Of a stretch of DNA of 64,000 nt, positions 46,825 through 57,680 are shown in pieces. The position numbers and the translations under genes are program-made. This DNA comes from Bufo bufo. Its lineage: Eukaryota; Chordata; Amphibia; Anura; Bufonidae. How positions within the stretch are numbered: the first letter of the stretch is position 1; every line of letters begins with the position of its first letter. Where the stretch lies: NCBI RefSeq assembly GCF_905171765.1, contig NC_053393.1, positions 68,603,371-68,667,370 of the forward strand, read 5' to 3'. The notes under the pieces are model-generated. The model saw only the letters and a list, made by a program, of their open reading frames with translations. It was not told where the DNA came from and did no database searches.

Positions 46825-48242
46825 GTAGAATTTTATTGTTTGCATGCTCTAAATGCATAAAAGGCAAACCAACATTTCCTACTAACCTAGAAGGCTGCTA
46901 CCAAGGCTTCGGGTGATCAGCGGTGCTTATTAATATTGAGAACCTGAATGATTCTGAACGATTGGATCACTGTCGCTGTTCTGGAGCAACAGAGGTCTTT
47001 AGGACGAGCAGATGGACTCAAAAATACCTCATTCATGGCCTCATCAAAGCTGGTGTCTTCTTTTGTGGTCTTTGGGTCCCCTCAGGCACCCGGACTAGGT
47101 GTTACTGCTATCTCTGCACCTGCTATAGCTACCGCTGCTCCTCAAGTATACTATTTTTGGAGGGGTAGCCCATTATTAGGCACAAATAATTTTCCTTCAG
47201 TATTACCTTGGCCAGCCATTCAAAGCCTGATTCTGCCAGTAGACACACTTACCTTCAGGTTCTCTTCTCCAATATGGACACATGTAGGTCCACCCAAATG
47301 TCCAGCTTCCAACTATTCATCCCATTTTCTGGTTCTGTGTGTGCTGAAAAGACTGCATGAGTAAGGGTACTTTCACACTAGCGTTATTCTTTTCCGGTAT
47401 TAAAAATAATAAAGAATCATTCCTCACGTTCACTGATCCTGCACCCTTTTTGTTCTGCTGCTGCTCTGCTTCCCGCTTCTCTGCACTTTCTGTCCTGGCT
47501 TGACACAGACAAAAATGATAGGCAATGTCTATCAGTGGCTGAGGCAGTTCACCTCTAAGTCCAGTGATTGGTTAACCAGGCCTTTCTTAGTGCCTACCTC
47601 CATCCCACTCTCCATGGTGGGCCAAGGCACACCACTACTCATCTGCCCCCCTTCCCCACTCCTGCTTACTGGCAGCCTGGACCCGCCTTTCTTTTCCTTC
47701 TTCCCAATGAGCCTGGTGCTAAAGTAACTTCTCCTTGTGCAGGTTGTGGCCTGCTTTCTGCCGGGACTGCCTCACACTGCCTGTAGAGCAAGTGCTCTCC
47801 CTCGGTTTACTAAAGGGTCAGGTGCCATAATTTTCCCCAGCCCATGGCTGGTTACTCAGGAATACTTCCCCTTTGGGAGGATGCCTGAGCAATAGGTTAT
47901 ATAGCTTACTAGTTCCCATCAAAGGTGTGCTGTAGTCCTGTTGACCTTTTGCTGCCTGTCCTGACTTAGGACTGTCCCTGATTACAACTTTGCCTGACCT
48001 CTCGGTTCTCCGCACTGGTGTCTCTGACCCCCTAGATCAACTATCAGCCACATAGAGACTACTTCAAGAGGTAGCGGCCTGGTGGTTCCCCTGCAGCAAA
48101 TGTCTAAATCCCTGTACATAGGTTAAAGGGCGAAAACCAGGGAACCACCAAAATAACACCCTTAGGACTAGCCCAAAAGTTAAATGTGCCCCTTCCGTTT
48201 CCTAAAAGGTCACGTACCAGAATTTTGCCCAGCCCATGGCTG
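46825..48242. other. No gene recognised; repeat fragments
   Basis: A plus-strand ORF of 138 codons (46948-47364) has no recognisable domain. A one-sided MITE end is at 47366-47400. The segment 47930-48130 resembles the 3' part of a gypsy LTR. A phrase ending CCAGCCCATGGCTGGT, preceded by AATTTT(C/G)CCC, occurs at about 47798-47855 and again at about 48202-48242. Confidence 0.4.
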
Positions 48243-48756
48243 GTAGAGATTGCCTTGCTGTTCGCCCGGCGGTCGTCTTGCGGCGAACTTTGCTCGTTTG
48301 CGATTCGCCGAACATATGGCGATGTTCGCATTTGCCATATTCTTTTGCATTGCGTCAAACTTTGATCCATGACACATCCATCAGGTGGAACAGGACAGTC
48401 AATTGAGACGTTTCAGCACATAGACACACCCCCACCCTATAACAGAACCCGATCTGGCAGCCATTTTACATTCTGTGTTTTGCCAGTGTAGGGAGAGGTT
48501 GCTTTGTGGAGCAGGGACAGGCTGTTAGGGACACCAAACACTAGCTAATAGGGCCATAAAAAGTCCTTTTAAGGACTGGTATAGGTGTGCTATCGATAAG
48601 TGTGATATACTCAGGGGTGTGATATACATATAATATACTTTCTAACATAGAAAGTATATTATAGTGCATTTGTATTGTGCAACAGTTGTGTGCGGTTCTG
48701 CTGCGATACTGCAGGTATATAGAGGGACAAACGCTATTGGAATAACTAATTGCAAC

Positions 48757-49780
48757 TTGTGTGATATACCTGTTGCCCCCCAAAAAAAACTGATTGAGGG
48801 GTGCAATATACCTGCTTCCACAAAATACTGATTAAGGGGTTTGATATACCTGCTTCCACAAAATACTGATTGAGGGGTGCGATATACCTGCTTCCACCAA
48901 ATTTTGATTTAGGGGTTCTATATACTTGTCTCCACAAAATACTGATTGAGGGGTGCGATATACCTGCTTCTACAAAATACTGATTAAGGGGTTCTATATA
49001 CCTGCTTCCACAAAATACTGATTGAGGGGTGCAATATACCTGCTTCCACAAAATACTGATTAAGAGGTGGGATATACCTGCTTTTACAAAATACTGATTA
49101 AAGGGTTCTTTGTACCTGCTTCCACAAAATATTGATTGAGGGGTGCGATATACCTGCTTCCACAAAATAATGATTAAGGGGTTGGATATACCTGCTTCCA
49201 CAAAATACTAATTGAGGGGTGCGATATAACTGCTTCTACAAAACACTGATTAAGTGGCTCTATATACCTGCTTCCACAAAATACTGATTGAGGGGTGCGA
49301 TATACCTGCTTCCACAAAATACTGATTGAGGAGTGTGATATACCTACTTCCACAAAATACTGATTAAGGGGTTTGATATACCTGCTTCCACAAAATACAG
49401 ATGGAGGGGTGCAATATACCTGCTTCCACAAAATACAGATTCAGGGGTGGGATATACCTGCTTCTACAAAATACTGATTAAAGGGTTCTTTGTACCTGCT
49501 TCCGCAAAATATTGATTGAGGGGTGCGATATACCTGCTTCCACAAAATACTGATTAAGGGGTTTGATATACCTGCTTCCACAAAATACTGATTGAGGGGT
49601 GCGATATAACTGCTTCTACAAAACACTGATTAAGTGGTTCTATATACCTGCTTCCACAAAATACTGATTGAGGAGTGCGATATATCTGCTTCCACAAAAT
49701 GCTGATTAAGGGGTTCTATATACCTGCTTCCACAAAATTCTGATTGAGGGATGCGATATACCTGCTTCCACAAATACTGC
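48757..49780. repeat. Minisatellite, 38-bp unit, about 27 copies
   Basis: The unit is ATACCTGCTTCCACAAAATA plus CTGATTGAGGGGTGCGAT. Two versions tend to alternate, GATTGAGGGGTGCGATATA and GATTAAGGGGTTCTATATA, suggesting a 76-bp dimer as the spreading unit. Preceding GTGTGATATAC sequences near 48600 and 48770 look like its ancestor within the hAT leader. Confidence 0.9.
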
Positions 49781-49817
49781 TCTTCTCTAGGGACTTTGGC
49801 ACAGGGTCATTTTGAAA

Positions 49818-51045
49818 ATGACAGGCAGCGGAAGAGGCAGGCTGTTCCGCAGGGGTGGTAGGAATCGGGCAGGTGCACCAGGCCGGAGACTAAGTGGGAA
49901 GTTGGAGAAGGTGCGTGCGATTACGTAAAAGGACTCACTAGAGTTGGTTGAGTGGCTCACTCAGCCTTCTGCTTCTGCACCCCCCTCATTCTCTGTATCT
50001 GCACCCTCCTCACTCTCTGCTGTGTGCACCCCCAAAGACACCACTACCATAGCCCCTCCACTCGAGTCAGAGGAATTATTTTCCCATTCCATTCCCAGAC
50101 CTTACCGATGTGCAGCCATTCTTGGCATCGAATGAGGAAGAGGAGGTAGCAACGGCCGTCACCCAGAGGTCTGATGACAGTACCCAGATCAGCCCAAGGA
50201 GGGTGGTCCCCACTGTTGCAGCCTACTCCGAGTTCTCTAATGTCAGTGGTGGTGAAGGTGACGATGATGACGTGTCGATGGACGTCACGCGGGTGCCCAC
50301 AAGAGAGGAAGAAGAGGGGAGTTTAGAGGGAGGGACGGAGCAGCAGATAGGGAGGAGAAGGAGGAGAAGCAGGCAGAACTCGCAGTGCACAGGAGGCAAA
50401 AAGCAGACTGCAAATGTATCTGGAGCGAGCCATCCACCATGCACGGTCACATCTGGCGCTCCCAGGAAGCCGGCACATGGCTCCGCAGTGTGGGCTTTTT
50501 TTAATGTGTCAGCAGCTGACAATAGTGTTGCCATCTGCAGCCTGTGCTATCAACGCATAAGTCACAGTAAGCCCAACCCGCACCTAGGGACGACCGCCTT
50601 AAGAAGGCACCTGGCCTCCCATCACCGAGCCCAGTGGGAGCAACGCCGTCAGAACCCACAAAGCCACACTCCCTGCGCTCCACGTCCTGCCTCTTCTCCT
50701 TCTCCTCTCTCCTCCCATATGTCCTCCACTCCACCTTCCACCGTGCCGTCGTCGCGTTCATCTGGCAGAAGGCAAGCTTCCCTGGCCCAAATGTTCGAGC
50801 GTAAAAAGTTGATGATGCCGGATAACCCTCTTGCCCAACGGCTGACCGCTGGCTTGTCGGAGCTGCTAACCCGCCAACTACTGCCATATAAACTGGTGGA
50901 CTCGGAATCCTTTTGTAACGAGGGGCTGGCGACGCGTGCTTCCTTCGCAGCGCTGCCGGCGCCCTGCGCAAGGAGAGGGTCAAGAATGCAGCCTGCATCC
51001 TCGTCTTTATGGCAGCAGGCGAGCAGCAGAGGAGCTGAACGCTGA
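49818..51045 (+). pseudogene. hAT transposase N-terminal region with BED zinc finger, truncated
   Basis: From ATG at 49818 the frame reads MTGSGRGRLFRRGGRN, hits an in-frame TAA at 49926-49928, continues as VEWLTQPSASAPPSF, and shifts frame near 50100 into a 311-codon frame. That frame has an acidic/basic region and then a BED finger: AVWAFFNVSAADNSVAICSL with CSLCYQRISH and later TTALRRHLASHH (CxxC ... HxxxxH). A Ser/Pro-rich linker and MPDNPLAQRLTAGLSELLTR follow. The transposase catalytic domain and dimerisation domain are absent. In vertebrates ZBED host genes look similar, but the damage and the flanking hAT sequence argue for a dead transposon. Confidence 0.75.
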
Positions 51046-51068
51046 TAATGATAATCGGTACTCGGCTG

Positions 51069-51579
51069 TGTTAGGCTGTGTACTGTGAGTCACGTGACGC
51101 TGGCCACGTCATGTGACTCATCAGCCAGGGCTATTTAAACAGGCAGCCTGCTGGCCACAGGTTGCCTGTGATTGATCTTGCTTCATTCACCTGCATATTG
51201 TCTGTTAGTGTTTGTTGTGTGTTGACCTCGGCAAAGTATTTTGATCTCGCTCTTGCTACCTCCTTGCATTTGACGTGACCTCTTGGCTTTGACCCCGGCG
51301 TGTGTTTAACTTGATCTTGTTTCTCCCTTTCGTATTGTTGTACCTCCTGGCTCCTGATCTCGGCTTGTATGGACCTTGATATTTGATTAACCCCTTTGTG
51401 CCTGCTTGTCACTTTGTTGTTTTCTCCTTTATTGTATTCTTACCTTTAAGGCCCTGCATGTACTCAGATTAGGGACCAACGCCAAGTTGTACACCGTCGC
51501 CTAGGGCGGACCGTGCAAGTAGGCAGGGACAGAGGTGGGGGTGGAGCTCAGGGCGCGCACACTCCATCCTAACGTGACA
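51069..51579 (+). repeat. 5' LTR of the gypsy element
   Basis: It runs from TGTTAGGCTGTG to CCTAACGTGACA, about 511 bp, with CTATTTAAACAGG near 51130 as a TATA-like site. It is homologous to the solo LTR at 44629-45171. The ATG of gag follows 24 bp later. The left limit is tentative. Confidence 0.65.
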
Positions 51580-51602
51580 GAATCACAGCTCTTACCTTCA
51601 TT

Positions 51603-52500
51603 ATGGACCCAATGCGAGTGCTTACTGATCAGGTCCATAACCTTGCTCAAATGGTGCAGGAGTTGGAAAGGTTACAGCAGCAGGAATCGGTTCAGACCAC
51701 ACCTGTAGATACCTCCTCCCTGCAGAATATCGAGCCCCAAGTTAAGCTGCCGGATCGTTTTTCACGGGATCGTAGATTTTCTTGCATTTAGGGAAAGCTG
51801 TAATTTGTACTTTCGTTTGCGCTCTCATTCTTCAGGGTCTGAACAACAAAGAGTAGGAATTATTATTTCTTTGTTGCAAGGCGACCCACAAGAATGGGCA
51901 TACTCCCCCCCCATGGACTCCCCTTCAGTGGAATTGTTCTTTCAGGTCTTAGGTGTACTTTATGATGAACCTGATATGGCGACTGTGGCAGAATCTCAGT
52001 TGAAGTCTCTTACTCAGGGGGACAGATCAGTATAGGAGTACTGTACCCAATTCCGCAAGTGGTGTGTTCCCTCTGGGTGGAATGAGCCAGCACTAAAGTG
52101 TCAGTTAAGATCAGGGCTCTCTGAAAGTCTCAAAGACATGTTAGTCAGCTATCCCTGTCCTGACACCTTAGAGCAGACTATGACACTAGCCGTTAGACTG
52201 GACCGACGCATCAGAGAAAGATAGCAGGAACATCTGTTCTTTCCAAAGGTGGTGGGCAAACCAGACTCCTTACCTATGGGAGTCAAGGTGGAAAATCATA
52301 GTGAAGAACCCATGTAACTCGGGATGACCAGAAGAAATCAACGACGCCAAATAGGTACATGCTATTACTGTGGAGACTCTGACCACTGGGTACGAATATG
52401 TCCCAAGGTTCCTCCCTCCGGAAGATCACCCAAATCGGACGTCCCGAAAAATAAGGTACTCCCAGAGGTGGTAAAAAATAAATTATTAGTACTGGTGGTT
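51603..52500 (+). pseudogene. gypsy gag with zinc knuckle
   Basis: It starts MDPMRVLTDQVHNLAQMVQE and, after a frameshift near 51790, continues with YFRLRSHSSGSEQQRVGIII, WAYSPPMDSPSVELFFQVLG and WCVPSGWNEPALKCQLRSGL. In-frame stops are at 52033, 52220 and 52315. The nucleocapsid zinc knuckle CYYCGDSDHWVRIC (CX2CX4HX4C) lies near 52358-52400. Gag would form the particle and bind the RNA. Confidence 0.8.
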
Positions 52501-52803
52501 ATTTCTTTGGGTTCTTGTAAGGGTCACGGGAAGGGCTTTATTGATTCAGGCTCTGCCTCTAATTTCCTAGATCATAATTTTGCTCTCTCTATTGGGGTAC
52601 CCATTTTGTCTCTCCCTAACCCAATCCACATTGTTGCTATTGATTCTACTCCTTTGGTGGGCGGGATGGTAAAATTTTGTACTGTAGAGGTGACCTTGAC
52701 TGTGGGGGCTTGTCATACTGTAATTTGTTTTTTTTTAAAGAAAATTTACCCGTGGGAGTGGTTTTGGGCATGCCTTGGCTCCAGATTCATAACCCTGTCA
52801 TTA
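52500..52803 (+). pseudogene. gypsy protease domain
   Basis: FIDSGSASNFLDHNFA (near 52540-52590) is the D-S-G active-site motif of retropepsin-like proteases. The downstream flap region runs to a frameshift in a T-run at 52729-52736. VVLGMPWLQIHNPVI then leads to the MITE at 52804. Confidence 0.75.
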
Positions 52804-53070
52804 AGGCTCCATTCACACGTCCGCAATTGTGGTCCACATCCGTTCCGCAATTGTGCGGAACGGGTGCAGACCCATTCATTCTCTATGGGGACGGAATGGA
52901 TGCGTGCCGACGATCTTCCGGTCTGCGGCTCCGGAAAAAAATAAAGCATGTCCTATTCTTGTCCGCAATTGCGGAAAAAGAATAGGCATTTCTATGGGGG
53001 TGCCGGCCGGGTGTATTGCGGATCTACAATTTGCAGATCTGCAATGCACTACAGACGTGTGAATTTGCCC
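52804..53070. mobile_element. Harbinger-type MITE, 267 bp, inserted in gypsy pol
   Basis: TTA at 52801-52803 and 53071-53073. The ends AGGCTCCATTCACACGTC and GACGTGTGAATTTGCCC are inverted. The interior has GTTCCGCAATTGTGCGGAAC palindromes. Removing it rejoins HNPVI with ST-GEIEKW-type pol sequence, save for a one-base loss. Confidence 0.8.
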
Positions 53071-53073
53071 TTA

Positions 53074-53489
53074 TTGGTCCACGGGTGAAATAGAGAAATG
53101 GGAACCTAAATGTAATTCATATTGTCTACCGGTTATTCAGGCTTGAATCACTAGTGGGTCAAAAACTCTTCCCCCATACATTTATGACTTTGCTGATATT
53201 TTTTCCACATCTGACATTGAGAATCTTCCACCCCATAGATCATATGATTGTGCCATCAATCTCGTTGCAGGATCTAAATACTCGAAGGGTCGTATTTATA
53301 ACCTGTCCGGTCCTGAACAAGCCTCTATGAGGGAATATCTGAAGGAAAGTTTAATAAAAGGTCATTTTAGACCCTCGGTATCACCTATGGGGGCAGGGTT
53401 TTTCTTTGTGAAAAAAAAGATGGGGGTCTGAGACCCTGTATTGATTATAGAGAATTGAACAAAATTACTATAAAAAATCTGTACTCTCT
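53074..53489 (+). pseudogene. gypsy pol between protease and RT, first RT motif
   Basis: After the MITE the frame reads STGEIEKWEPKCNS, then FADIFSTSDIENLPPHRSYD, YNLSGPEQASMREYL and [16 protein letters not shown]. It shifts frame in an A-run near 53411-53420 and goes on to [16 protein letters not shown] before the solo LTR. These are the RT fingers and palm lead-in of vertebrate gypsy elements. Confidence 0.8.
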
Positions 53490-54384
53490 TGTCACGGCCT
53501 ATGGTGTACGCTGTGACACTGTTGCCACGCATGCTGTTGCCGGTGGTTACGTGGTTTAGTTTGCTAGTGTGTGCACGTCCCCTAAAGTTGTAGCCTCCCT
53601 CTGTCTGGTGCTGTAAGGGTTAACTCCCTGACTGGGTGTGGTCACTTGGCTTATATCTCCTGTGGTTTCCTGGCTGGAGTCAGTTGTACTTCAGATGTTG
53701 TTGGTGCTGGAGCTCTGCTTCAGTCCAGGGTGTTCCATCTGTCCAGTGAGGGCCACCCTTGTGGTCATCAATGTTATCCCGGTGTCTCCTTCCCTTCCTG
53801 TCCTTATTTGTATGGAGTGGGTTATGTTCAGGGTGTTGGTATGTCTAGCTTGGTGTTACATGTCTGGTGGTGTTTGGTGTCCAGCATGTTTACTAGACAT
53901 TTCCCTGTCTCATGTTATTGCAGCTATGGTGTCCTGGGTTCCTGTGTGGTTTGTGGTGTGTGCTGTGTCCTTTTATGTTGGTGTGGACACCAGCACTTGT
54001 GCACGGGTTCCAGTCTGTGTGTCTGTGGCAGGTAAGTGTGTTATGGGTTTCGCTTACCTGCCATCTCTATATGCTGTATGTGTTCCCCTCTCCTTGCAGC
54101 CTGGCCTTAGATAGAGACTCCTGTTCCTCCATTACTGGGATGAACAGGTCGTCTTCTTCCTGGCTCCTTGGTGAGGGATTACCAGGGCGACTTAGGGTCT
54201 CTAGGAATCCTAAGTATGAGTCGTCCTACCATCGGGGTCCACTGATACGGTGAGGAGTCAGGGAGAGGATTAGGGACGCTTTAGGAGGTGACCTGCTCCC
54301 TTATTACTCTTTTTGGCCAGGCTGATTCCCTTTTACCCTTTGACACCGTACGGTGGGGGGTTTTCCCCACTCCCCTCCGTGACA
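53490..54384 (+). mobile_element. Solo LTR, 895 bp, 5-bp duplication, inserted in RT
   Basis: It begins TGTCACGGCCTATGG and ends CCCCTCCGTGACA, with TGTCACGG/CCGTGACA terminal inverted repeats. TCTCT is present at 53485-53489 and 54385-54389. TG...CA ends and a 5-bp duplication are diagnostic of an LTR retroelement. No internal region is present, so it is a solo LTR formed by recombination. It differs in sequence from the host gypsy LTR. Weak ORFs inside are not genes. Confidence 0.85.
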
Positions 54385-54389
54385 TCTCT

Positions 54390-54850
54390 TCTGTTGATTC
54401 CAGACCTGTTCAATCAGGTCCTTGGGGCCCGTTGGTTCACAAAACTCGATTTAAGGGGAGCTTACAATCTGGTTTGTATTAGGGAGGGGGGCGAGTGGAA
54501 AACTGCTTTTTACACTCTTGAGGGTCATTTTAAATATTTGGTCATGCCATTTGGTCTGAATAATGCTCCGGCGGTTTTTAAAAGTGTTGTTAATGATATT
54601 TTCAGGCAGTTTATTGTAAAATGTATGATTCTATATTTGGACTATATTCTGATTTTTTTTCACAAAGTTGGGATTCCCATGTCACTCATACCAGACAGGT
54701 TTTGGAGGTTCTTAGAGAAAACCAATTATTTTTCAAAGAGGAGAAATGTATATTTGGGGTACAAGAAATTTTGTTTTTGGGATATATCCTTACTTAGATT
54801 CTGGGAAGGTGCAAGCCATTCGGGAATGGGTGAGACCCTCTTCTCTTAAA
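54390..54850 (+). pseudogene. gypsy reverse transcriptase core, catalytic box mutated
   Basis: It continues from the interrupted motif as [53 protein letters not shown] and [12 protein letters not shown]. The YLDD box reads YLDY (one base change GAT to TAT), which removes a metal-binding Asp. A frameshift near 54800 moves the thumb region to another frame. Confidence 0.88.
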
Positions 54851-54908
54851 GCGTTGCAATGTTTTTTGGGTTTTTCCAATTACTATCGAAAATTTATTTA
54901 AAAAAAAT

Positions 54909-55450
54909 TTGGTGGTCGCTAAACCTCTTACCGATCTGACCAGGAAGGGGGCTGATCTAGTGAATTGGCTATCTGAGGCCATAAAAGCCTTCGAAACTCT
55001 CAAGAAGTGTTTTGTTAACGCCCCAATCCTGGTTCAGCCGGATCAAGAAAAGCCTTTTGTAGTCGAGGTCGATGCATCTGAAGATGGAGTAGGAGCGGTT
55101 CTCTCTCAGGGGTCATCAAATCTCATGAATCTGAGACCTTGTGCGTTCTTCTCTTGTAAGTTCTCTCCTACTGAGAGGAATTATGACATTGGGAACCAAG
55201 AGTTACTCGCTAATAAATGGGCCTTATTTTTTGGCGGGGGCTCAACATTGTGTTACAGTTCTTACTGATCACAAAAATTTATTGTTTTTGGAATCTGCTA
55301 AACGTTTGAATCCCAGACAAGCAAGATGGGCATTGTTCTTTACACGTTTTAACTTTTGTATAACTTTCAGGCCAGGAAGTAAATATGTTAAAGCCGATGC
55401 CTTGTCCCGAAGTTTTTGTGCTTTTCAACCTCCGGATACTCCTCCAAAAC
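54909..55450 (+). pseudogene. gypsy RNase H domain
   Basis: [20 protein letters not shown] leads to [16 protein letters not shown], the first catalytic segment of RNase [19 protein letters not shown] follows, where the usual Glu of NREL is E. A shift near 55230 leads to [20 protein letters not shown] and FRPGSKYVKADALSRSF. Confidence 0.85.
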
Positions 55451-55855
55451 CAATATTGCCAGCAGGTATCATTGTAGATCCGGTGTCCTACGATCTAACT
55501 ACTGAAATAGAGGCAAGACAACACGAAGCTCCGGTACAATCCTCTACAGATAAATTGTTTGTCCCAGGTCATTTACGCTTCCGACTGTTGGGTGAGTGCC
55601 ATAATTCAGTGTTTAGTGGACATCCGGGTATTATTGCCACCAAGGAGCTCGTCTCCAGGTCCTACTGGTGGCCTACGTTATCTAGAGATGTCCACTCTTA
55701 TGTGTCTTCATGTGAAGTGTGTGCCAGAGCCAAAACTCCCAGATCCCTGGCTGATGAGTTACAACCACTGCCCATCCCTTGGATTTTATCACTGACTTGC
55801 CGGTCTCTGAGGGTAAGTTGGTGGTATGGGTAGTGGTTGATAGGTTTAGTAAGAT
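55450..55855 (+). pseudogene. gypsy integrase, N-terminal half
   Basis: The zinc-binding HHCC domain is present: ECHNSVFSGHPGIIATKELV, then SYVSSCEVCARAKTPRSLA. After a frameshift near 55770 the core starts with DFITDLPVSEGKLV, holding the first catalytic Asp, and stops at VVDRFSK where the 7-kb composite entered. Confidence 0.85.
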
Positions 55856-55859
55856 AAGA

Positions 55860-56629
55860 AAATGGTAATAAGAGCGAGCACTCACTCTATGGCATAAAGT
55901 GGTATTTATTAAATGTAAGTATATCTATCGGTTCATAATAATTCATACAGTAAATTATATCATCTAAAATACACGATCACAAATATATTAAAAATTCCTA
56001 GGATTTGGTCAGAACGACCATAGATAATAAATACGACCACAATGGATATCTAGGAGAATAGGCAATAAATAGCAATTGTAACAGTGGATAGCAGCAACAA
56101 TTAAATAACAATTGTAGCAATAAATAGCAGCAGCAATTGAAGCAATAGATGTTCAAGTTAGCAATCGATGTTGAGATGACGTGTGGTATGTACCACAATG
56201 GCTATTGTGACAGAAAGGTGCTCAGTGATTATATATCAAAGAAAAAATTAAAATAATAATGACAATCAATCCTGGGATCCAAATATAATAAGTGTCTTAG
56301 TGTTCATATAAGCAATACCGTGAAAAATATGATGAAATTATAAAGTCTTTGTGTCAATGTGGATTGTCTAGTGGTACAATGCACGTTAATAAGTGCTGCA
56401 ATAGTTGTTTCACCTTCTGCGGCTAATAGTGATTACCACAAAAATTGTCCCGGTTAGTGTATCATCCACATAGAACAGTTCGCATATAGAACTCTGTGAC
56501 CTCGTAGTCTTGAGCAAGGCTATAAACAGCCGTCTGGAACAAGCGGTCCAACTAAGTGCAAATGCAACTTATAGTCTTGGGAAAGGAGAAGATTCTTACC
56601 TCCTTACACGCTTGATTCAAAAATCCTGT
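55860..56629. repeat. Left arm of the foldback (770 bp)
   Basis: It starts AATGGTAATAAGAGCGAGCA and ends GATTCAAAAATCCTGT, mirrored at 56877-57579 and 62732-62798. The same 66-codon ORF therefore appears at 55998-56198 (minus) and 57313-57513 (plus). It is not a gene. Confidence 0.9.
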
Positions 56630-56876
56630 TCCTGGTTGTATGGAGGCGGTAAGCTGAGGACGCCAATACTTCCTCGTTGCTCGTGTTAGTCGACGATCTC
56701 ACCCAATCTCGCAATGGTACGAGCGGGACTTCCGTCCGGTGAGCCGAGTCACTTAGCTCTGTTCGTCGATTGGTTTGTTGAAGATATTTGAATTCGGTTC
56801 ATACGAATATAAAATCTAGCATGGCCATGCAAAGATTAGTTGTTGCGGAGGTTTCACCAGAGTGTCCGATATCCCA

Positions 56877-57579
56877 CAGGATTTTTGAATCAAGCGTGTA
56901 AGGAGGTAAGAATCTTCTCCTTTCCCAAGACTATAAGTTGCATTTGCACTTAGTTGGACCGCTTGTTCCAGACGGCTGTTTATAGCCTTGCTCAAGACTA
57001 CGAGGTCACAGAGTTCTATATGCGAACTGTTCTATGTGGATGATACACTAACCGGGACAATTTTTGTGGTAATCACTATTAGCCGCAGAAGGTGAAACAA
57101 CTATTGCAGCACTTATTAACGTGCATTGTACCACTAGACAATCCACATTGACACAAAGACTTTATAATTTCATCATATTTTTCACGGTATTGCTTATATG
57201 AACACTAAGACACTTATTATATTTGGATCCCAGGATTGAATGTCATTATTATTTTTATTTTTATTTTTTCTTTGATATATAATCACTGAGCACCTTTCTG
57301 TCACAATAGCCATTGTGGTACATACCACACGTCATCTCAACATCGATTGCTAACTTGAACATCTATTGCTTCAATTGCTGCTGCTATTTATTGCTACAAT
57401 TGTTATTTAATTGTTGCTGCTATCCACTGTTACAATTGCTATTTATTGCCTATTCTCCTAGATATCCATTGTGGTCGTATTTATTATCTATGGTCGTTCT
57501 GACCAAATCCTAGGAATTTTTAATATATTTGTGATCGTGTATTTTAGATGATATAATTTACTGTATGAATCACCGATAA
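56877..57579. repeat. Right arm of the foldback, inner part
   Basis: ACAGGATTTTTGAATCAAGC to CTGTATGAAT is the reverse complement of the left arm. Near its end CACCGATAA replaces the expected TATTATGAACCGATAG. The outer part of the arm resumes at 62732 with ATATACTTACATTTAATAAA. Confidence 0.9.
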
Positions 57580-57680
57580 GTGGTAGGCAATTAAGAGTGC
57601 CGCATTTGTGTGAGGGGAGGCGGGGCGTTCACTATTTAAACCTGGCCCTCCTCCCCCCACTTGTCGGTTCGAACGATTTC
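57580..57680 (+). repeat. Split direct repeat A1
   Basis: GTGGTAGGCAATTAAGAGTG to GAACGATTTC. It includes ACTATTTAAACCTGG, a TATA-like motif that would sit at the element's own promoter. Confidence 0.92.

Larger units (their letters stand above)
48243..51050 (+). mobile_element. hAT transposon, 5' part, with a 38-bp array before the transposase
   Basis: It starts with TAGAGATTGCC followed by clustered TTCGC/GCGAA motifs (48260-48340), as in frog hAT elements with a TAGAGATG terminus. A tandem array (48757-49780) comes next, then a transposase N-terminus with a BED zinc finger. The 3' half is missing; the gypsy LTR starts at about 51069. Confidence 0.75.

Noticed and set aside
46948..47364. 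138-codon plus-strand ORF
   Set aside because: No motif, no relatives I recognise, no splice or promoter context. Kept only as part of an undefined repeat region.
50110..51045. Host ZBED-type zinc-finger gene
   Set aside because: It has a stop and a frameshift upstream, is truncated before the catalytic region, and is preceded by hAT terminal and array sequence. A dead transposon is more likely.
53638..54253. Hydrophobic ORFs of 113-158 codons
   Set aside because: They lie wholly within the solo LTR and have no recognisable domain.
53490..54384. hAT or other TIR transposon with GTCACGG ends
   Set aside because: TG...CA termini with a 5-bp duplication fit an LTR better than an 8-bp hAT duplication, which is absent.
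55998..57513. Identical 66-codon ORFs on opposite strands
   Set aside because: They are the two arms of the foldback element.
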